The notes under the pieces were generated by a model. The model searched no databases. It was not told the origin of the DNA and saw nothing but the letters and a program-made list of their open reading frames with translations. From Dipylidium caninum (taxonomy: Eukaryota > Platyhelminthes > Cestoda > Cyclophyllidea > Dipylidiidae), in NCBI GenBank assembly GCA_017562135.1, contig QEYB01000377.1:248001-312000 (forward strand): a stretch of 64,000 bases of DNA, read 5' to 3'. The position numbers and the translations under genes are program-made. The first letter of the stretch is position 1. Every line of letters begins with the position of its first letter. Shown in pieces: positions 32,328 through 45,054 of this stretch.

Positions 32328-34154
32328 CTAAAAATGGTTGAACTGTTTGATGAGTTTCATAGTCTCATTAGGACGCATTATTATGTACCATATATTGGGG
32401 GCGCACCGTTAGCTACTTAAAAGATGTCGGCTACTTTTCTTTCAATCGATTTGACATAAACACGGAAAATTGAATAACTTGCTTAGGACAAGCTATTCAA
32501 CAATCAACGAAATATTCATGACAACACAATAGTTTCCTGGCAATAATCTCCAAGGTTTGGGGCTTCCAAAGAAATTATATCAATTGTAACACTAAAACAT
32601 TATCTCATATAGCGATATCATCGATGTAGACACCTCGAAATATGTTGTCTAGAGATTATTGCATATTAGGTAACATTAACTATGATAAAAAAAATACTAT
32701 TTTATTGGTGCATCATACGAGGTGGGATCAGTGAAGATTGACGATTGACTGCGAGCTGAAAGAAAGGAAAGACGGAAAAGGCAATGTATGGGTGCCTGTG
32801 TTGAGGAAGCATTCAAAACGAAGGTTGGAGTAGGAGAAACCATCTGATCAGACATGTCTCATGAGAACACTGTGGGTAAGTACTCTGTAAAAAAGGTGAG
32901 GAACAAAGTGTAAAACAACCTCGCTCTTTCGACAAAAAATCAATGCTTGTCAGTCATGGGAAATTAAGGACTTAGTTTTAATGTATCGAAGTAAGATACT
33001 GAAGGAACGGCGTTCATGTTGCATATGGTATTCAAATATGCACGTCACAAATAGGATAGCGCTGAATTACCTAAGAAAAAATTGCGAAAACAATTTCTCC
33101 GCCGTAACAAAATTCCGAATGGAACGTAAGCGCGCTCTATGTGCCAGTTAGTTATAAAGTGAGATTGCTAGAGCAATTCCCTTCTTTCTCATATTTTGCC
33201 TAAAATAATCAACGACCGTCACGCAGTAGGGCATTTCACCAGAAATCGCGTCCTTGAGCGAAGGATTTGTCAATCTACGAAAAAATTACTTAAACAAACA
33301 CTTAAATGGACTAAAAAGCAAACCTCAAATAGTTTTTCATCAAACAACCATTATATTTTCCTTTTAAAATATTGAAATTTGACTGAGTTTAGCGGTTTTA
33401 CATGGTTACAAATAGCGGCTCAACAGCTTTTGTTCCCAAACAAACACGGAGGTTCGGAAAACTGCTGAACCGTAAAGGGGCCGGGCTCTGCATAGCGGCT
33501 ATCAAATTTCCCCCTCTTGCAGAGTTGCACGCGGTCGAATCCTTACATAAACGAAAGATTTTATCAACCGTTCATTCCTCCCACTTTTAAAATAAGCGTT
33601 GTCGGAATCCGTAACCTGTTAATCTTTAATAGATACTTTCCTGTCCGATCTTTCATTTGTCATCGCGGCTAAGTGAAAGATTTATTTAATACATGCACAA
33701 GTGAAGTCCTGGTATCGATCCCGTTTGCACAAACTTCCACGTGTTGATTTCTGCTCCTGACTTCTCCCTTGAAAAATCTGCCCCCAGCCCCACTTGATAT
33801 CCATCCATTTTAACAATCCAATGTTCTTTCACCCCGACGCTCCACCTCCCCCGAGTGCTAATCTCTGTCTCCTAAGACGCTCCTCGCAACAATTCTTCAC
33901 CCGCCTGATAACTTGCTACGTTTTTAACCTAATCCACCCTACGCTTTCTGAATTGCCAACCGTTTTGCTAGAAGACATATCAACAAGTGTTCACGTTTTA
34001 GATTGCATTTCAAGTGAGGACACATTGACCTGGCAAGAATTAGCCATCTGCGCTGAGTTCTACTAAAGAACGTGCTTGTTTCGAACACACGCACAAAACG
34101 CAAGTAACTCCACTCTAGCACTTGACGACTGAAAATGAAACAAAACTAAGGGAT
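32328..34154. other. Unresolved XKR 5' region and PCCB 3' flank
   Basis: The missing first exon or exons of the XKR gene should be here, but I could not pick them out. An open frame of 90 codons at 33794-34066 (plus) resembles nothing I know and is treated as chance. Confidence 0.4.
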
Positions 34155-36246
34155 TCAAAGTGGCATATTAGCATGCTTCTTACTATAATGGTTTACACTG
34201 TGAGTGCGCTTGTTTCTAAGAAGTTCAAGAGCGCTGCAGAGTTTAGCTCGAGTGGTGCTGGGCTCGATAATGTCGTCCACATATCCGCGTTTCGCTGCCG
34301 GAAATGGACTGGAGAGGGTGCTTTCGTAGGCAACCTGCAAGGCCTCCATCGATTCTCCAGCCTTACGCTCGTTACTAAATACAATCGGCATGGCACCGTC
34401 GGTTCCCATTACTGCGATCTGGATAAGAAAGAGGTTTTTTTCTCGAAAACTGGCTTGCAAGCAAACAAGACATCGAGTTTAGAGAATAATGTCTGAGAAA
34501 ATCTTTACTTTTGCCGGAAGTGTTTAGGGAGCAACAATTTTACCTCATTCGCAACCGAAGGTACTTTGGAGTTTCCTCTAGGTTGATTCATTGTTACTTA
34601 TTTAACATTACATGGCTAATTGTCAAAGGAATTTCCTAACTCGGTGTTATTTCGGCCGGGAGTTCTTAACATCAAAACTATGAATCACAACTGGGATTTA
34701 CCTCGGCGCTAGGCCAGGCATAATTCACATCTCCACGCAGGTGCTTTGAGCCCATTACACAATACGCCCCACCGTAAGCTTTCCTCGTGATTACCGTCAC
34801 CTTGGGCACAGTCGCCTCGCAGTAAGCGAAGATTAGCTTGGCGCCATGGCGAATAATTCCGCCCGCTTCTTGAGCGACACCCGGTAAGAAGCCGGGTACG
34901 TCAACAAGGCTAACCAGAGGGAGACCGAATGCATCGCAGAAACGTACGAAACGAGCACCCTTCACGGCTGCATTGATGTCAATACACCCGGCAGCCACCG
35001 TTGGTTGATTGGCCAAAATCCCAACGGGGAAACCGGCCATGCGACCGAATCCAATGAGGAGGTTGGCTGCGTGAGTCGACATTAGCTCGAAGAAATCAGA
35101 CTCGTCAACAAGAGCCTAATGGGATAAGTGGAAGAGGACAAGGTAGGTTGGTCGACGTGACTAACACATGATATAAAAAAATGGAAATAGTGTGCCGAAA
35201 AGTCACAACATTTGACTAGGTTACATGGCTCATGTCATGTTATCTACGTAGTAAATTTCAAGGATACAGTTCTAAAAATGAAAATACCAGGATAACTTCG
35301 CGCATGTCATAAGGCGCAGAAGTATCAGTTGGAATAACATGATCTAAGAAGGGGACCATGCGATCCACGGGGTCGGAACACTGTCTACGTGGGAGCGACT
35401 CCAGATTACGGGAGGGAAGAAAAGTTAGGAATTCCCGTAGCGATAACAGAGCTTCAATATCATTATCAAAGGCTCTGTGAGCAACACCAGACAAAGTTGT
35501 ATGAGTTTTCGAGCCTCCTAAATCTTCATGAGTAACCGTTTCGTTGGTAACTTGTTTCACGACTTCGGGACCTGTGATGAAAAGATGAGAAGTGTCGCGA
35601 ATCATGAAAACGAAGTCTGTGAGTGCCGGCGAGTACGCGGCGCCGCCAGCACAAGGACCCATGATGACGGAAATTTGTGGAATTACACCAGAAGCATCAA
35701 CAATACGTTGAAAAATTTCGGAGAAGCCAGCGAGGGAATCAACACCTTCCTGGATTCGAGCACCACCTGAATCATTCAAACAGATTATAGGAGCACCTAT
35801 CTGCATAGCCTGTTCCATTACTTTGCATATCTTTTGTGAATGCATCAAGCCTAGACTTCCACCAAATACCGTAAAGTCCTGACTAAAGATAAAGTAAAGA
35901 TGGAAAAAAGGGGATAGACAAACCTATAGATAAATACCCTGCGACCATAGACAGTCCCGTGACCCGTAATAACACCGTCAGTCGGGATTACATTCTTCTG
36001 CATTCCGAAATTCGTACAATTGTGCTCAACGAAAGCGCCATATTCATTAAAAGTTCCAGGATCAAGAAGAATATCGATTCGTTCCCGTGCTGTAAGCTTC
36101 CCGCGGTTATGCTGAGAATCTATGCGACTTTCACCACCGCCAAAAAGAACCTGTCGCCGCTTTTTATTAAGCTCTGTCCTGTTTACGTCAATCCGAGTAG
36201 AGTTAGGATTAAATTTCGAGCAGATGCCCGACACACATGAATACAT
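34155..36246 (-). CDS. PCCB: Propionyl-CoA carboxylase beta chain, mitochondrial
   Basis: Carboxyltransferase subunit of the biotin enzyme interconverting propionyl-CoA and D-methylmalonyl-CoA in mitochondria. Exons in transcript order: 36246-35924, 35882-35288, 35115-34702, 34418-34155. They total 1596 nt, giving 531 residues (human 539), and phases close. Introns are 41, 172 and 283 nt. Seen: [19 protein letters not shown], the acyl-CoA carboxylase signatures [17 protein letters not shown] and [59 protein letters not shown] and [19 protein letters not shown]. The N-terminus before the conserved RRQVLFGGG is only about 32 residues, so the targeting peptide is short or part of it is in an unseen 5' exon. 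In parasitic flatworms this enzyme belongs to the pathway that yields propionate (family knowledge). Divergent from the KH gene. Confidence 0.96.
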
Positions 36247-36460
36247 GAGCGGAGCAATGACCTAGAACTCATAATACGCGTTTTGTACCTTGTAAAAAGT
36301 AAAATACTCCGCTTTTTCTAAATTTGCTAATTTTAAATAAACATATATTTTTTAAAATGTAGTTAATAGCGGTTTGAAATTTTAAATTTAAAATTTTGCG
36401 TTTTGTTTTGGCGAATTCTTTTTAGAACATCCGCCATTGCTGCCGTTTTCGGTATTAACC
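36247..36460. promoter_or_regulatory. Bidirectional promoter interval, PCCB / KH gene
   Basis: Only 214 bp separate the two start codons, transcription is outward on both sides, and the middle is very AT-rich (runs of A and T around 36290-36410). Both core promoters must be packed here unless one gene has a further 5' exon. Confidence 0.6.
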
Positions 36461-37599
36461 ATGTCGGCTGAGGAAAGGAAGGCTGAAAACGCACAGGCCG
36501 TAGAGGTGCTCAGTAGAGAGGTCCAAAGCCTTGATGAAAATTCATTTCCTACCCTAAAGTCAATAGGGGAGAATGGTATGTTTCCCTGTTCTTTTGCATT
36601 CCTTCCTAGAACTTTTTCGCCTCCGTGGTGGTATTTCTGACACTCTTGATGTTGTTGATAACAAGCGTGTTAAGATTCGTGCTAAAGTTACCATACCTAT
36701 AGAACAGTATCCCAGCATAAATTTCGTTGGGAAACTGCTTGGACCGGGCGGCCAAACCCTACGTTCTATTCAGGAAGAAACTCGCACCAAAATGGCTATA
36801 TTGGGCCATGGTTCATTGCGAGATGAAGCAAAGGAGAAAGAACTTCTATCTGGGGGTGACCCCAAATATCAGCATCTTAAACAACCCCTTCATCTGCAAA
36901 TCGACTCTCTGGCACCTCCTGCCGAGGCCTACTACAATATTTCCCATGCCCTTGCCCAGGTCAAGCGCGTTATGATGCCAGATGGTAACGGGCAGCAAAA
37001 TGCTCCTTGGGGGGCTGCAGCACCCAATGCTAACAATCGTGGAGCTGCAGCCTTTCGTGGTCGAGGACGAGGTCGCGGCAATTTTTCGAATCAGACTGCC
37101 TATGGAACCCCTGCAGGTTTTGCAGCCCCTCCAGCTGGGGCTATGCGTGGAGCACGTGGTGGCACCGCTCGGGGCCGTGGTTGGGGTATAACCAATGCAC
37201 CTCCCGCTTCAGCACCGGCAGCCCCTGCTGTCCCGGCTCAGGGTGACGTCTATGGCAATGGAATGGAACAATACGCTTATCCTGACCAAATGACCTATGA
37301 CCAGAGCCAGTATACTGCTACCGGGTATGAGGATTACTCAGCGCAGTATGGTATGTCTTCGGTGCCCCCACTTTTTCGCTTTCCTCCGACCATCGTGTTG
37401 CATCCCTGGCGTGTGGTCCACTTTTTACCAACTGTGACTGAAGAATTTTTACATTAATCAACTAACCACTCGCCCTAACTGCCAAATTTTCGACCTAGGC
37501 CAAACCGATGCATGGGGCAAAATGCTTACAACCGATAATCGAGGACGAGCCCGAGCACATCCTTATGCCAGACCTGGAGGGAAGGAGGAAACTGCTTGA
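36461..37599 (+). CDS. STAR-family KH RNA-binding protein (KHDRBS/Sam68-like)
   Basis: Nuclear RNA-binding protein expected to act in splicing or RNA processing. Exons 36461-36575, 36610-37350 and 37499-37599 total 957 nt, giving 318 residues, with phases closed. Start at the first ATG, 36461. Marks: a short helical N-terminus (Qua1-like position), then RVKIRAKVTIPIEQYPSINF, VGKLLGPGGQTLR (KH GxxG loop as GPGG), IQEETRTKMAILGHGSLRD and KELLSGGDPKYQHLKQPLHL, all typical of KHDRBS proteins. The rest has RG/RGG repeats (RGRGRGRGNF, RGARGGTARGRGWG), an Ala/Pro stretch, and a Tyr-rich tail (YDQSQYTATGYEDYSAQY). Intron 1 is 34 nt and interrupts the region just before the KH domain. Homology to Sam68, SLM1 and SLM2 is firm; which of them is closest is not. 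Confidence 0.9.
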
Positions 37600-40500
37600 G
37601 TGTTTCCTAAATGCTTAAAATCTCCCAATTTTAAACTCCACTCATGCATTTGCGCGATCGGTTTTCGCGAGGATACTTTACCTGTAAAATTGCGTATAAT
37701 CTGCCCCTCCCTAAAATTCGTAACTGTGTGTAGTGAAATATGCCCACATTGCCTATACATGATATTTATATGCAGTCAATCCTCATCGCGTGTGCATAAT
37801 CTGTTTTAAATGTTCCCATTTGTTAATTCAAACAAAAATCAATTTAAAATTAATCTGCGTTTTGCTTTAACTTCGGGTTGATCCGTAGTTTCGTAAATAT
37901 CGGGCTCCTTTCTTAAGTATTTTAATTATTCGAGATTCGTTTTAAACTGCGAAGTAGAATTGTAACCTGTCCGCTTTTGACGGTAGTTAGGAATTGGATC
38001 GGTGATGGGTCGGTGAGTTTTATCATATGGATTGTTTGTTTCCAGCTTGCAATGATGAGAGATTACCTCGTCTTTCCGGCACGCAGATCTTCATTTCGGG
38101 CAAGTGTTCCCCTTTTTCGGCTCTTTGGTTATTTGCTTCAATTCCCGATTTTTATGTTCTTTTTGTATTCATTAAATATATGCTCGTTTTGGTGATGTTG
38201 TTTTCTCTTTGGGGTCAACACAAACCATCACCTCGTTTCACCGTAGCAAGGTGTTCCAGATCGTCTGGGTTTGCCCTATTTGGATATTAGTTGGTTGATG
38301 TGAGCCGTCGGTTTTGTTTCGGGTTTAATTTGTTTGGACTTGGGTTCCATCGAACTGCTGTGAGAAAGTTGTGTTGTTTGATATTAATCTTGTTTGGGGT
38401 TTGTTAAGCTTTCAAGTTTTTTGTGTTGGAAGGCTCCCTCCGTGGGGCTCATGTCGTACGTGAGTCCAAATGACGGTCTTTGTACTCGCAGGTTGCGTTG
38501 CGGTGTAGCCGTTTCCAGACTACCGTACTCGGGGCCTGCTGTTCGTCTACCCGCAACTTAGACGGCATGTATGGCAGATGTGCGTCGGTGTACGCACATC
38601 AAACTTTCTTAAGGTCGTTATGCCGATTTTTGTGTGCGTTTTAGTCTAAATCTTGTTCGGTCTGCATCCAGTCGCCGTTCAAAATATGCTTGCGTCTCGC
38701 ATGAGGTTATGGAAGCTATTAGGGTCCTTATTATTAAATCATTTGGTTTTTCTACTAGTGGTTATGCCTGTTTGATATAATGCTGCTCTGGGTGCATGGA
38801 GTTTTCCCCTTGGTTGTCTCTGGTTCATCGACTTCGCCCCGGTTTTTATCTACGTAATCGAGCAAACATACTGCATGCAAATACTTGAGAGACTCCGATT
38901 GACTCGTTTTTGAATAGTGGTCGTCGTCGGGTAGTTTGTTGCCTTTCTACTTTAGCAGGCGACAGCCTTTTTACTGGACCTCTCAAAGGAAACTAAGCTC
39001 GTTTTAACTACTCAATTGGAGTTCGGACCAAGCAGTTTATCGTGTGTGGAGATTATTTGCGTGTCGTCTGTAGCCTAAAGACTTGGTTTGAAAGTACTCA
39101 CAGAAGTCGCCTTTTCATCTATTTCCACTTTACAATCGCCTTATCTCTGCTGGGGCTCAGAGTTTAAACAAACGTAAAACGAAGAAGTCACAATAATTAA
39201 GTTAGTTGCTTAACGTGTGGAGTTGAGAGGGTTGGTAAACGCGGATATACTGTATTTCTTACCACTAATTCACATTAGTCCCCCGCCCCACATGAGTGTA
39301 ACTTTTCGTACCTCCATTTGTTCGTCGCCTCTCCAACAGTACTTTGAATTTTGTCAGGACTGCTAAGTCGCCGCGAGGACCTCTGCTTGCGCCGTTTTCT
39401 TATTGGTCAGCCACAATTGCATTCACTCTCATTCACTAACCCGTTCACCAATAGAACATCAGTCGCCCCACCACCCTGTTTTGTGATTGGTCAGCCGTTC
39501 CGCAGAAGCTCTCTTCTATGCTTGCTTCATTTTGCTGACGTGGCTGAAAAATTCGGCTAGTGACTGAATTGGATATGTTAATACCCACGAAGTAAGGTGT
39601 CTTAAAACACCACTTCCGTCAGGAAAGTAAATGAGTCGTTATTCTGTTTCTCGTATGTAATATCACCGAGTCCCGTGGCGTTGTTTGACCATTAGTTTGT
39701 TGTGTCAGTTTATAGTCGTTTCACGCGTTTAATGACGTCGAAGAGGTAGTTTACATATTTTCTCGTCCTATTAAGCGAAAAGGAAGAGTCGCCTATAGGC
39801 ATAGTCTGTGTCTACAGCACTTCAGACTTTGTGCACTGCCAGTAAATTAATTCTGGGTGCTCCGTTAAAAATGTATGGCTTATGGGGAAATCACTGACGC
39901 CATATGAAGTGAAGAGCATCAAAGAGAAAAGTCATGAGTTCAGCGTCTGTATGTAGACAGGTGTAGCTGCCAGTCGCAATTATGAAAACGGCGTGGACCA
40001 AGCAAACGTCAAAAACAATTCACATTATTTCTGACACTAAGCGTCTTTTTCCATAACGTCAACCTGTTAAAGGATTTACTGCGACCGGGAGAGTTTGTGA
40101 AGCGCTAAAGTCGAAACGATAATCGCATTAATATATGCTGCTTTGCGTTAACCACACCAATGACCTCAGGGGTAAATTAATTAACTCGTCCTATTAAGGC
40201 AAAGCATATGCTGAGTTCAGCCCAGACTTAAAATGCGAATACAAATTACCACGGCATTATAAATTCTTTTAGTAGTATTTCAAATTTGCTTGGACTAATT
40301 GCCAGAATAATTATCTTCTCAAATAGCTTTTTAATCCATGTCATTGAGTTGTCAAGAGATCTCGACACTCTTTTGATCACACCTATAGCCAAATGACTTC
40401 CTTGTCTTAGCAACAAATGTGGTAAGAACGTCACAAATTTAGCATTGACAAGAGTGCCGCCGGTAATATTTGGTGAACAGAATTGGGAATTTATGTAAAT

Positions 40501-41569
40501 AGTACAAGGAAAATGACGAAAGAATTCAGTAGTACTTTGATTACGCTAAAAGGTGAAAAATTGCCACATTATGATAAAATTACTCAGCGCATAAAACTAA
40601 GTAAGGAAAGAAAATTCTTTCCATGTTGTTTGTTAACCTTGTTGGTAAATGGAACAAATAGATTCTGTGCTATTATGAGTAGGTTTCTCGATGCCTAGTA
40701 GAAGTGAACTGTCGCATCAATATCATTATATTTAACAAAGATATAAAAGCGTGTGAGAGTACGTGAGCGACTGTGGCGCTAGCACGAAAATATGGCGGGA
40801 TCTTTCCACAAAGGGATAGAACGGAAAGAAGCACATTTAATGAGTGACCATACTAGGCTATTTTTCATATGGATATTGGTAGAGCATGACATTACCGAGG
40901 ACATTATAATAAAGCATTCCCGAGAAGATCGTGGTAAATAAAGCGGAGGCCGAACATTTTGAATACAAGCCACCGCCCAGCAAGCACTCTAAAGCAGTTA
41001 TGAGGTGTCGAATTCGATTTGCTTTGCTTACTACATAAGTTTCGAAGAGCCGATTGTGCGTATGGCAACCAAATCGCACCTCTGTTGCAATACCCCTGAC
41101 TAAATTTAATTTTGTTCATTTATTCAATAAATTTGTTACGGAACTATTTCCGAGCGTTACAATCCTTTTCCCTGTGCCCCAAGACTGTGTATGCTTCCAT
41201 CCACTTGCGTGACATTTCCTTGGGTAATACTCCTATTATGACCACTTACCAACGTCCGTGACCGCCTGTATCAAAGAAAACAATTTAAATATTACACAGA
41301 GCAACAGAGAAAGTGCTCTCCCTTATATGCTAATGGGGTTTAGTGTGCCATATTACGACTTTAAACACCCTATGCATATTTAGGAAAGCAAATCTAATTC
41401 TATTTTGTACGAGGTTAAGCCTTTTTAAAATATTTTCCTTCGGGTGGACAAGTCGTTGCAATAAACAGAATTTTTACTTGCATTTGCCCTTCCGGTGTTA
41501 TAATCCTCCAAACACGAGTGTCGCTTCTGAAATCGTGTTTCACGCTTGTTGCATTCTGTGCCGGTAACG
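37600..41569. other. Long intergenic region, KH gene / DUSP12
   Basis: About 4 kb, T-rich in 37.6-39.2 kb. It contains the KH-gene 3' flank and the DUSP12 upstream region. No coding sequence could be supported. The one structured signal is the CCAAT cluster at 39402-39490. Confidence 0.5.
39402..39490. promoter_or_regulatory. Orphan triple CCAAT cluster
   Basis: ATTGG at 39402-39406 and 39486-39490, both followed by TCAGCC, with CCAAT at 39448-39452 between them. It resembles the clusters before the two channel genes but lies 2.1 kb from the nearest start codon (DUSP12), so either DUSP12 has a far upstream 5' exon or an unseen transcript starts here. Confidence 0.4.
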
Positions 41570-44500
41570 ATGGACCAGATCATACCCGGCTTATGGTTAG
41601 GCCCAAGGCCAGATGCTTCAAAAATATCAAAACTCAATTTTAATGGAGTGAAGGCCATATTGACTGTTGATATTCAGCCTTTGCACAATTCAGCCTTTTT
41701 GAATTTTAAGCGCATGCATATCTCTGCCGACGATACACCACATGTCAATCTGTTAAAGTCTTTCGGAAAAGCTATCGATTTTATTGAGGAAAATATCAGT
41801 GACGGCATTTTGGTACACTGGTAAAACATTTTCTCTGGTTCACTTCATAGCTTCGCCGGTTCATCCCGGAGTGCTACTATCGTCATCGCGTACATTATGT
41901 GGAAATTCAAAATTTCTTTCGACATAGCTTTTGGAAGGGTGCAAAGAGTTCGCAGGATCAATCCTAATGAGGGCTTTATTCGTCAGTTGAAATGCTTTGA
42001 AAGTATGAACTTTATGTTTGATCCCTCGTCAGAGGCGTACGGTGAGCTGCTTGCTCAAACAGGCAAGTTGAAGCATTTTGTCGTTTTAGTCTCGATGTGC
42101 CTTCAGACCTAAGCCCTCCGATCCGATTTCTTCCCTCTTCTCGACCTGCTTTTTATGTTTGCCGACTGTGTAGGTGTGTGGCTCGGACGTTAAATCATTT
42201 ATTTTCTAGAACCCCTATATTTCGCTTTGACGACCTGATTTCACACAACCGACCTTCTCAGCAGGAAACTTCGGCAGAAGTGTAGGCAGCTTTTTCCCCC
42301 TTCACTATCTCCTAGGCCTTGCGAAGAAGGTGAACTTTTCACGGAACATTTGGATTGGATGAACGGGGTTACGTGTGAGATTCAGGGAAAGGTGGGTCGC
42401 TAATTATTCATTTTGTTAAATGTTGGGATTATCGAAAATTATCATTAGCATATTTTTTATTCGTCTAGCTCTATTGTATTGGGTGTATGGCTAAGCTGGG
42501 TTCCTTTAACTGGTGCGGTAAGTGTTTTTTTTTTTCTTGTTACAATAAACCTATTTTTGATATATCTTGCTTAACATCCTTTTTTAACAGTCATTAGGTC
42601 TAACTGCCGTTTTATAACCGATCACCATCAATCACGTTAATCTCACACCTTGTTTTCCCTCGTGTTGTTTTTTTTTTGTTTTTGATTAAATCTTATTTAC
42701 GGCATAATCTTCCTTTAATCCTTACCGCCATCCATTCACATTCAATTTCATATCCGACAAAAGTCGATTAAGTGGACATCTATTAGGTGTGGATTGTCTC
42801 ATTTTGGTGTGCCCTGATAAATGTCCTCTCCCTGAAATTATACTTTTTACCTTTGCAACCCTTTTCTACATATTCGTACCAGGCGTGAGGAGGTGAAGCT
42901 CTTGGATTCTTTACTGTATCGCAAAAGAAGCTCATTCGCCCAAATCTAAACTGTTCTGATTGACATTTTTAAGGATCATGATGTTTTATTTTACAAAAAA
43001 CAGAGTAGTGATTAATACGGCCTCATTTTTCGGATAGTTCAATTCACCTTGTTTGTCACTCTTGCTTGTTGCCCGTTTTTTTCGCTTAGCAAATTGCCTA
43101 AATTTTCTGACTTTCACCAAACACCATTTCTTCTCCTCATCCTCCCCCTTTCTTTTTCCCAAATGTTAAAAATTTCCAGCTGTTTGGTTCGTCTATCTGC
43201 CGAAACATAGATTTGGCTGATGGGTGCGGAGGTATAAGTATTCTCTTTGAACAACTGCTTTTTAAATCGTTCCTTCCATCATTCTTATACCTGTGCTCTC
43301 TTTCCTCACTTCTGGGTCCTTGTCGGCCTTTTTGTAAATTGTAATCATTTGCCCGTTGGTTTCCAAAGTGATGTGATATAGCATGATCGTATAGTACGTT
43401 TCTCTTCGCTTCTCGTGTGTAGAGTTCAGTGAATTGGTCTTTCGAATATAATGGGTTTTGTAGATTGGTACGAATGGGTAAATTCTTATTTTTATTATTA
43501 CTATTAGAAGTTTAATACTATTTCATTGTGTTAAACACTATTTGTCATCTGACATATTTTTCTTACTAGCCCAAGTCCCTTAATTCACCATGGTTTTTCA
43601 TGAGCTCCAGTTGAACTTAGGGCGTTTTACTGGGGACAAAGTGATAGCCATTTAACTCAGTTGTCAAACTGTTATGACCTGGTCTCCATCGGTAGTCGTT
43701 TGTGTAGACTTCGAGGTTGGTGTTTTGTTTTTTCATGCTTTCATGTTGTTTTACTTTGACCCTTTTGCTGTGAATTATCACCGGATATTTACTACAAAAG
43801 TTGCCGTTTGAACTCGCCTTATCGTAATCAGACCGTTAACTAACTTTTTCTCTTAGGCAACGTGTGAGGAAGGGTCCGGGATGTCCTCATAAATGTTTGA
43901 GTCTCGTAGGCAGTTATTTTTATGTGCTACAAATTTTTTTCCCTGCGCACCAACGACTTTTTACTTTATATAATATAAGTAGAATGTTTATCGTATATTC
44001 TTTTATGCGTCCTAGACCATACGACGTTATCACGCAGTTTAGAGATTAACACTTTTCCTCCACCCCCCCTCCCCCCACGCCTAACATTAAAATTGGATCC
44101 ACTTACTAGGATCTCTACTTCCATTTCGTTCATTATGTTCCGTTTGCTGGGATCTTGAATTAAGTTATGGTCCACTCCTTTCATTTGCCTTCTCCTTAAA
44201 ATGGGAAACTCCCTACTTTTTACCTTACTTCCTGAAAGTGTTCTCTTCCCCTTACACATTTGAAGTCGTCGTCATGGCGACAGCGGCAGCGGAATTGTTG
44301 AACCTGTTTTGCGCTTAACCCTCTTCCAGGACGCGTGAACCAGCACTGATTTCCTCGCTTTTGTGTGTGAATTTTCTCATTTTTTCCTGTATTTCTTTCT
44401 TTCTTCATCGCGTCCGCTTTTTTGCAGTAGAACTGAGCCCAAAAGAATTTTAAATTAGACATCCCACTAACTGATAGACTAATTTTATTAGAATTACATC

Positions 44501-45054
44501 CGATAGAATGGCCAACGATAAGCGTAGTATCTTCCCTGTCTTAATCTCTCTCATCTTTTTCCACTTTCCTTCAGCGAATTCATCTTAGTAGTACATCGCT
44601 CTCCCCAACTCCATTCGTCTGAGGTACTGACTCGGCTAATTAATTAAATCCCTTAATTTCAACAGCATATTCTGTCATTGATGCCTATTTCTTCACCTTT
44701 AATAACAGAGAATACTTTTGTCAAGGTATGTTGGGGTTCTAATAGTAATAGGGTAATCTGCTGGTGAAATGAATTAGAAAATGAATCCCCATGGGAGATG
44801 AACCACATACGATCTACCGATTTATCGGCAGCTGACTATAAATAATGGTGTCAATTTATACTCCATTTGAAATTTCCTTGAACGCTGTAGGTGAGCCGTG
44901 TGTCTGCGGGAAGTGGGTCACTCCGGCCTTCCACTTTTGCCGAAAGCATCTCGACGAAGTGCGAACGCCCACAACGTCGGAGGTGTCGAAAACGTCGACA
45001 ACAACACCAAGAATCACATTTCTCCCTGTTAACAAAGCTTCTACCACCGGCTAG
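41570..45054 (+). CDS. DUSP12: Dual-specificity phosphatase 12
   Basis: Atypical dual-specificity phosphatase with a C-terminal zinc-binding domain. Exons: 41570-41820, 41851-42041, 42074-42173, 42210-42281, 42316-42391, 42469-42517, 44891-45054. They total 903 nt, giving 300 residues, and every phase closes. The catalytic domain begins at the N-terminus (IPGLWLGPRPDAS), and the P-loop HCFAGSSRS (residues 83-91) carries the nucleophile Cys84. The zinc domain shows VCRLCR, WMNGVTCEIQGKLYCIGC, KLGSFNWCG and CVCGKWVTPAFHF, matching DUSP12. Introns are 30, 32, 36, 34, 77 and 2373 nt. The 30-nt one splits the codon for Cys84. The acceptor ending at 42073 is the least certain; an alternative 6 nt upstream also keeps the frame. 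The last intron (42518-44890) is T-rich with nothing recognisable inside. Confidence 0.94.
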
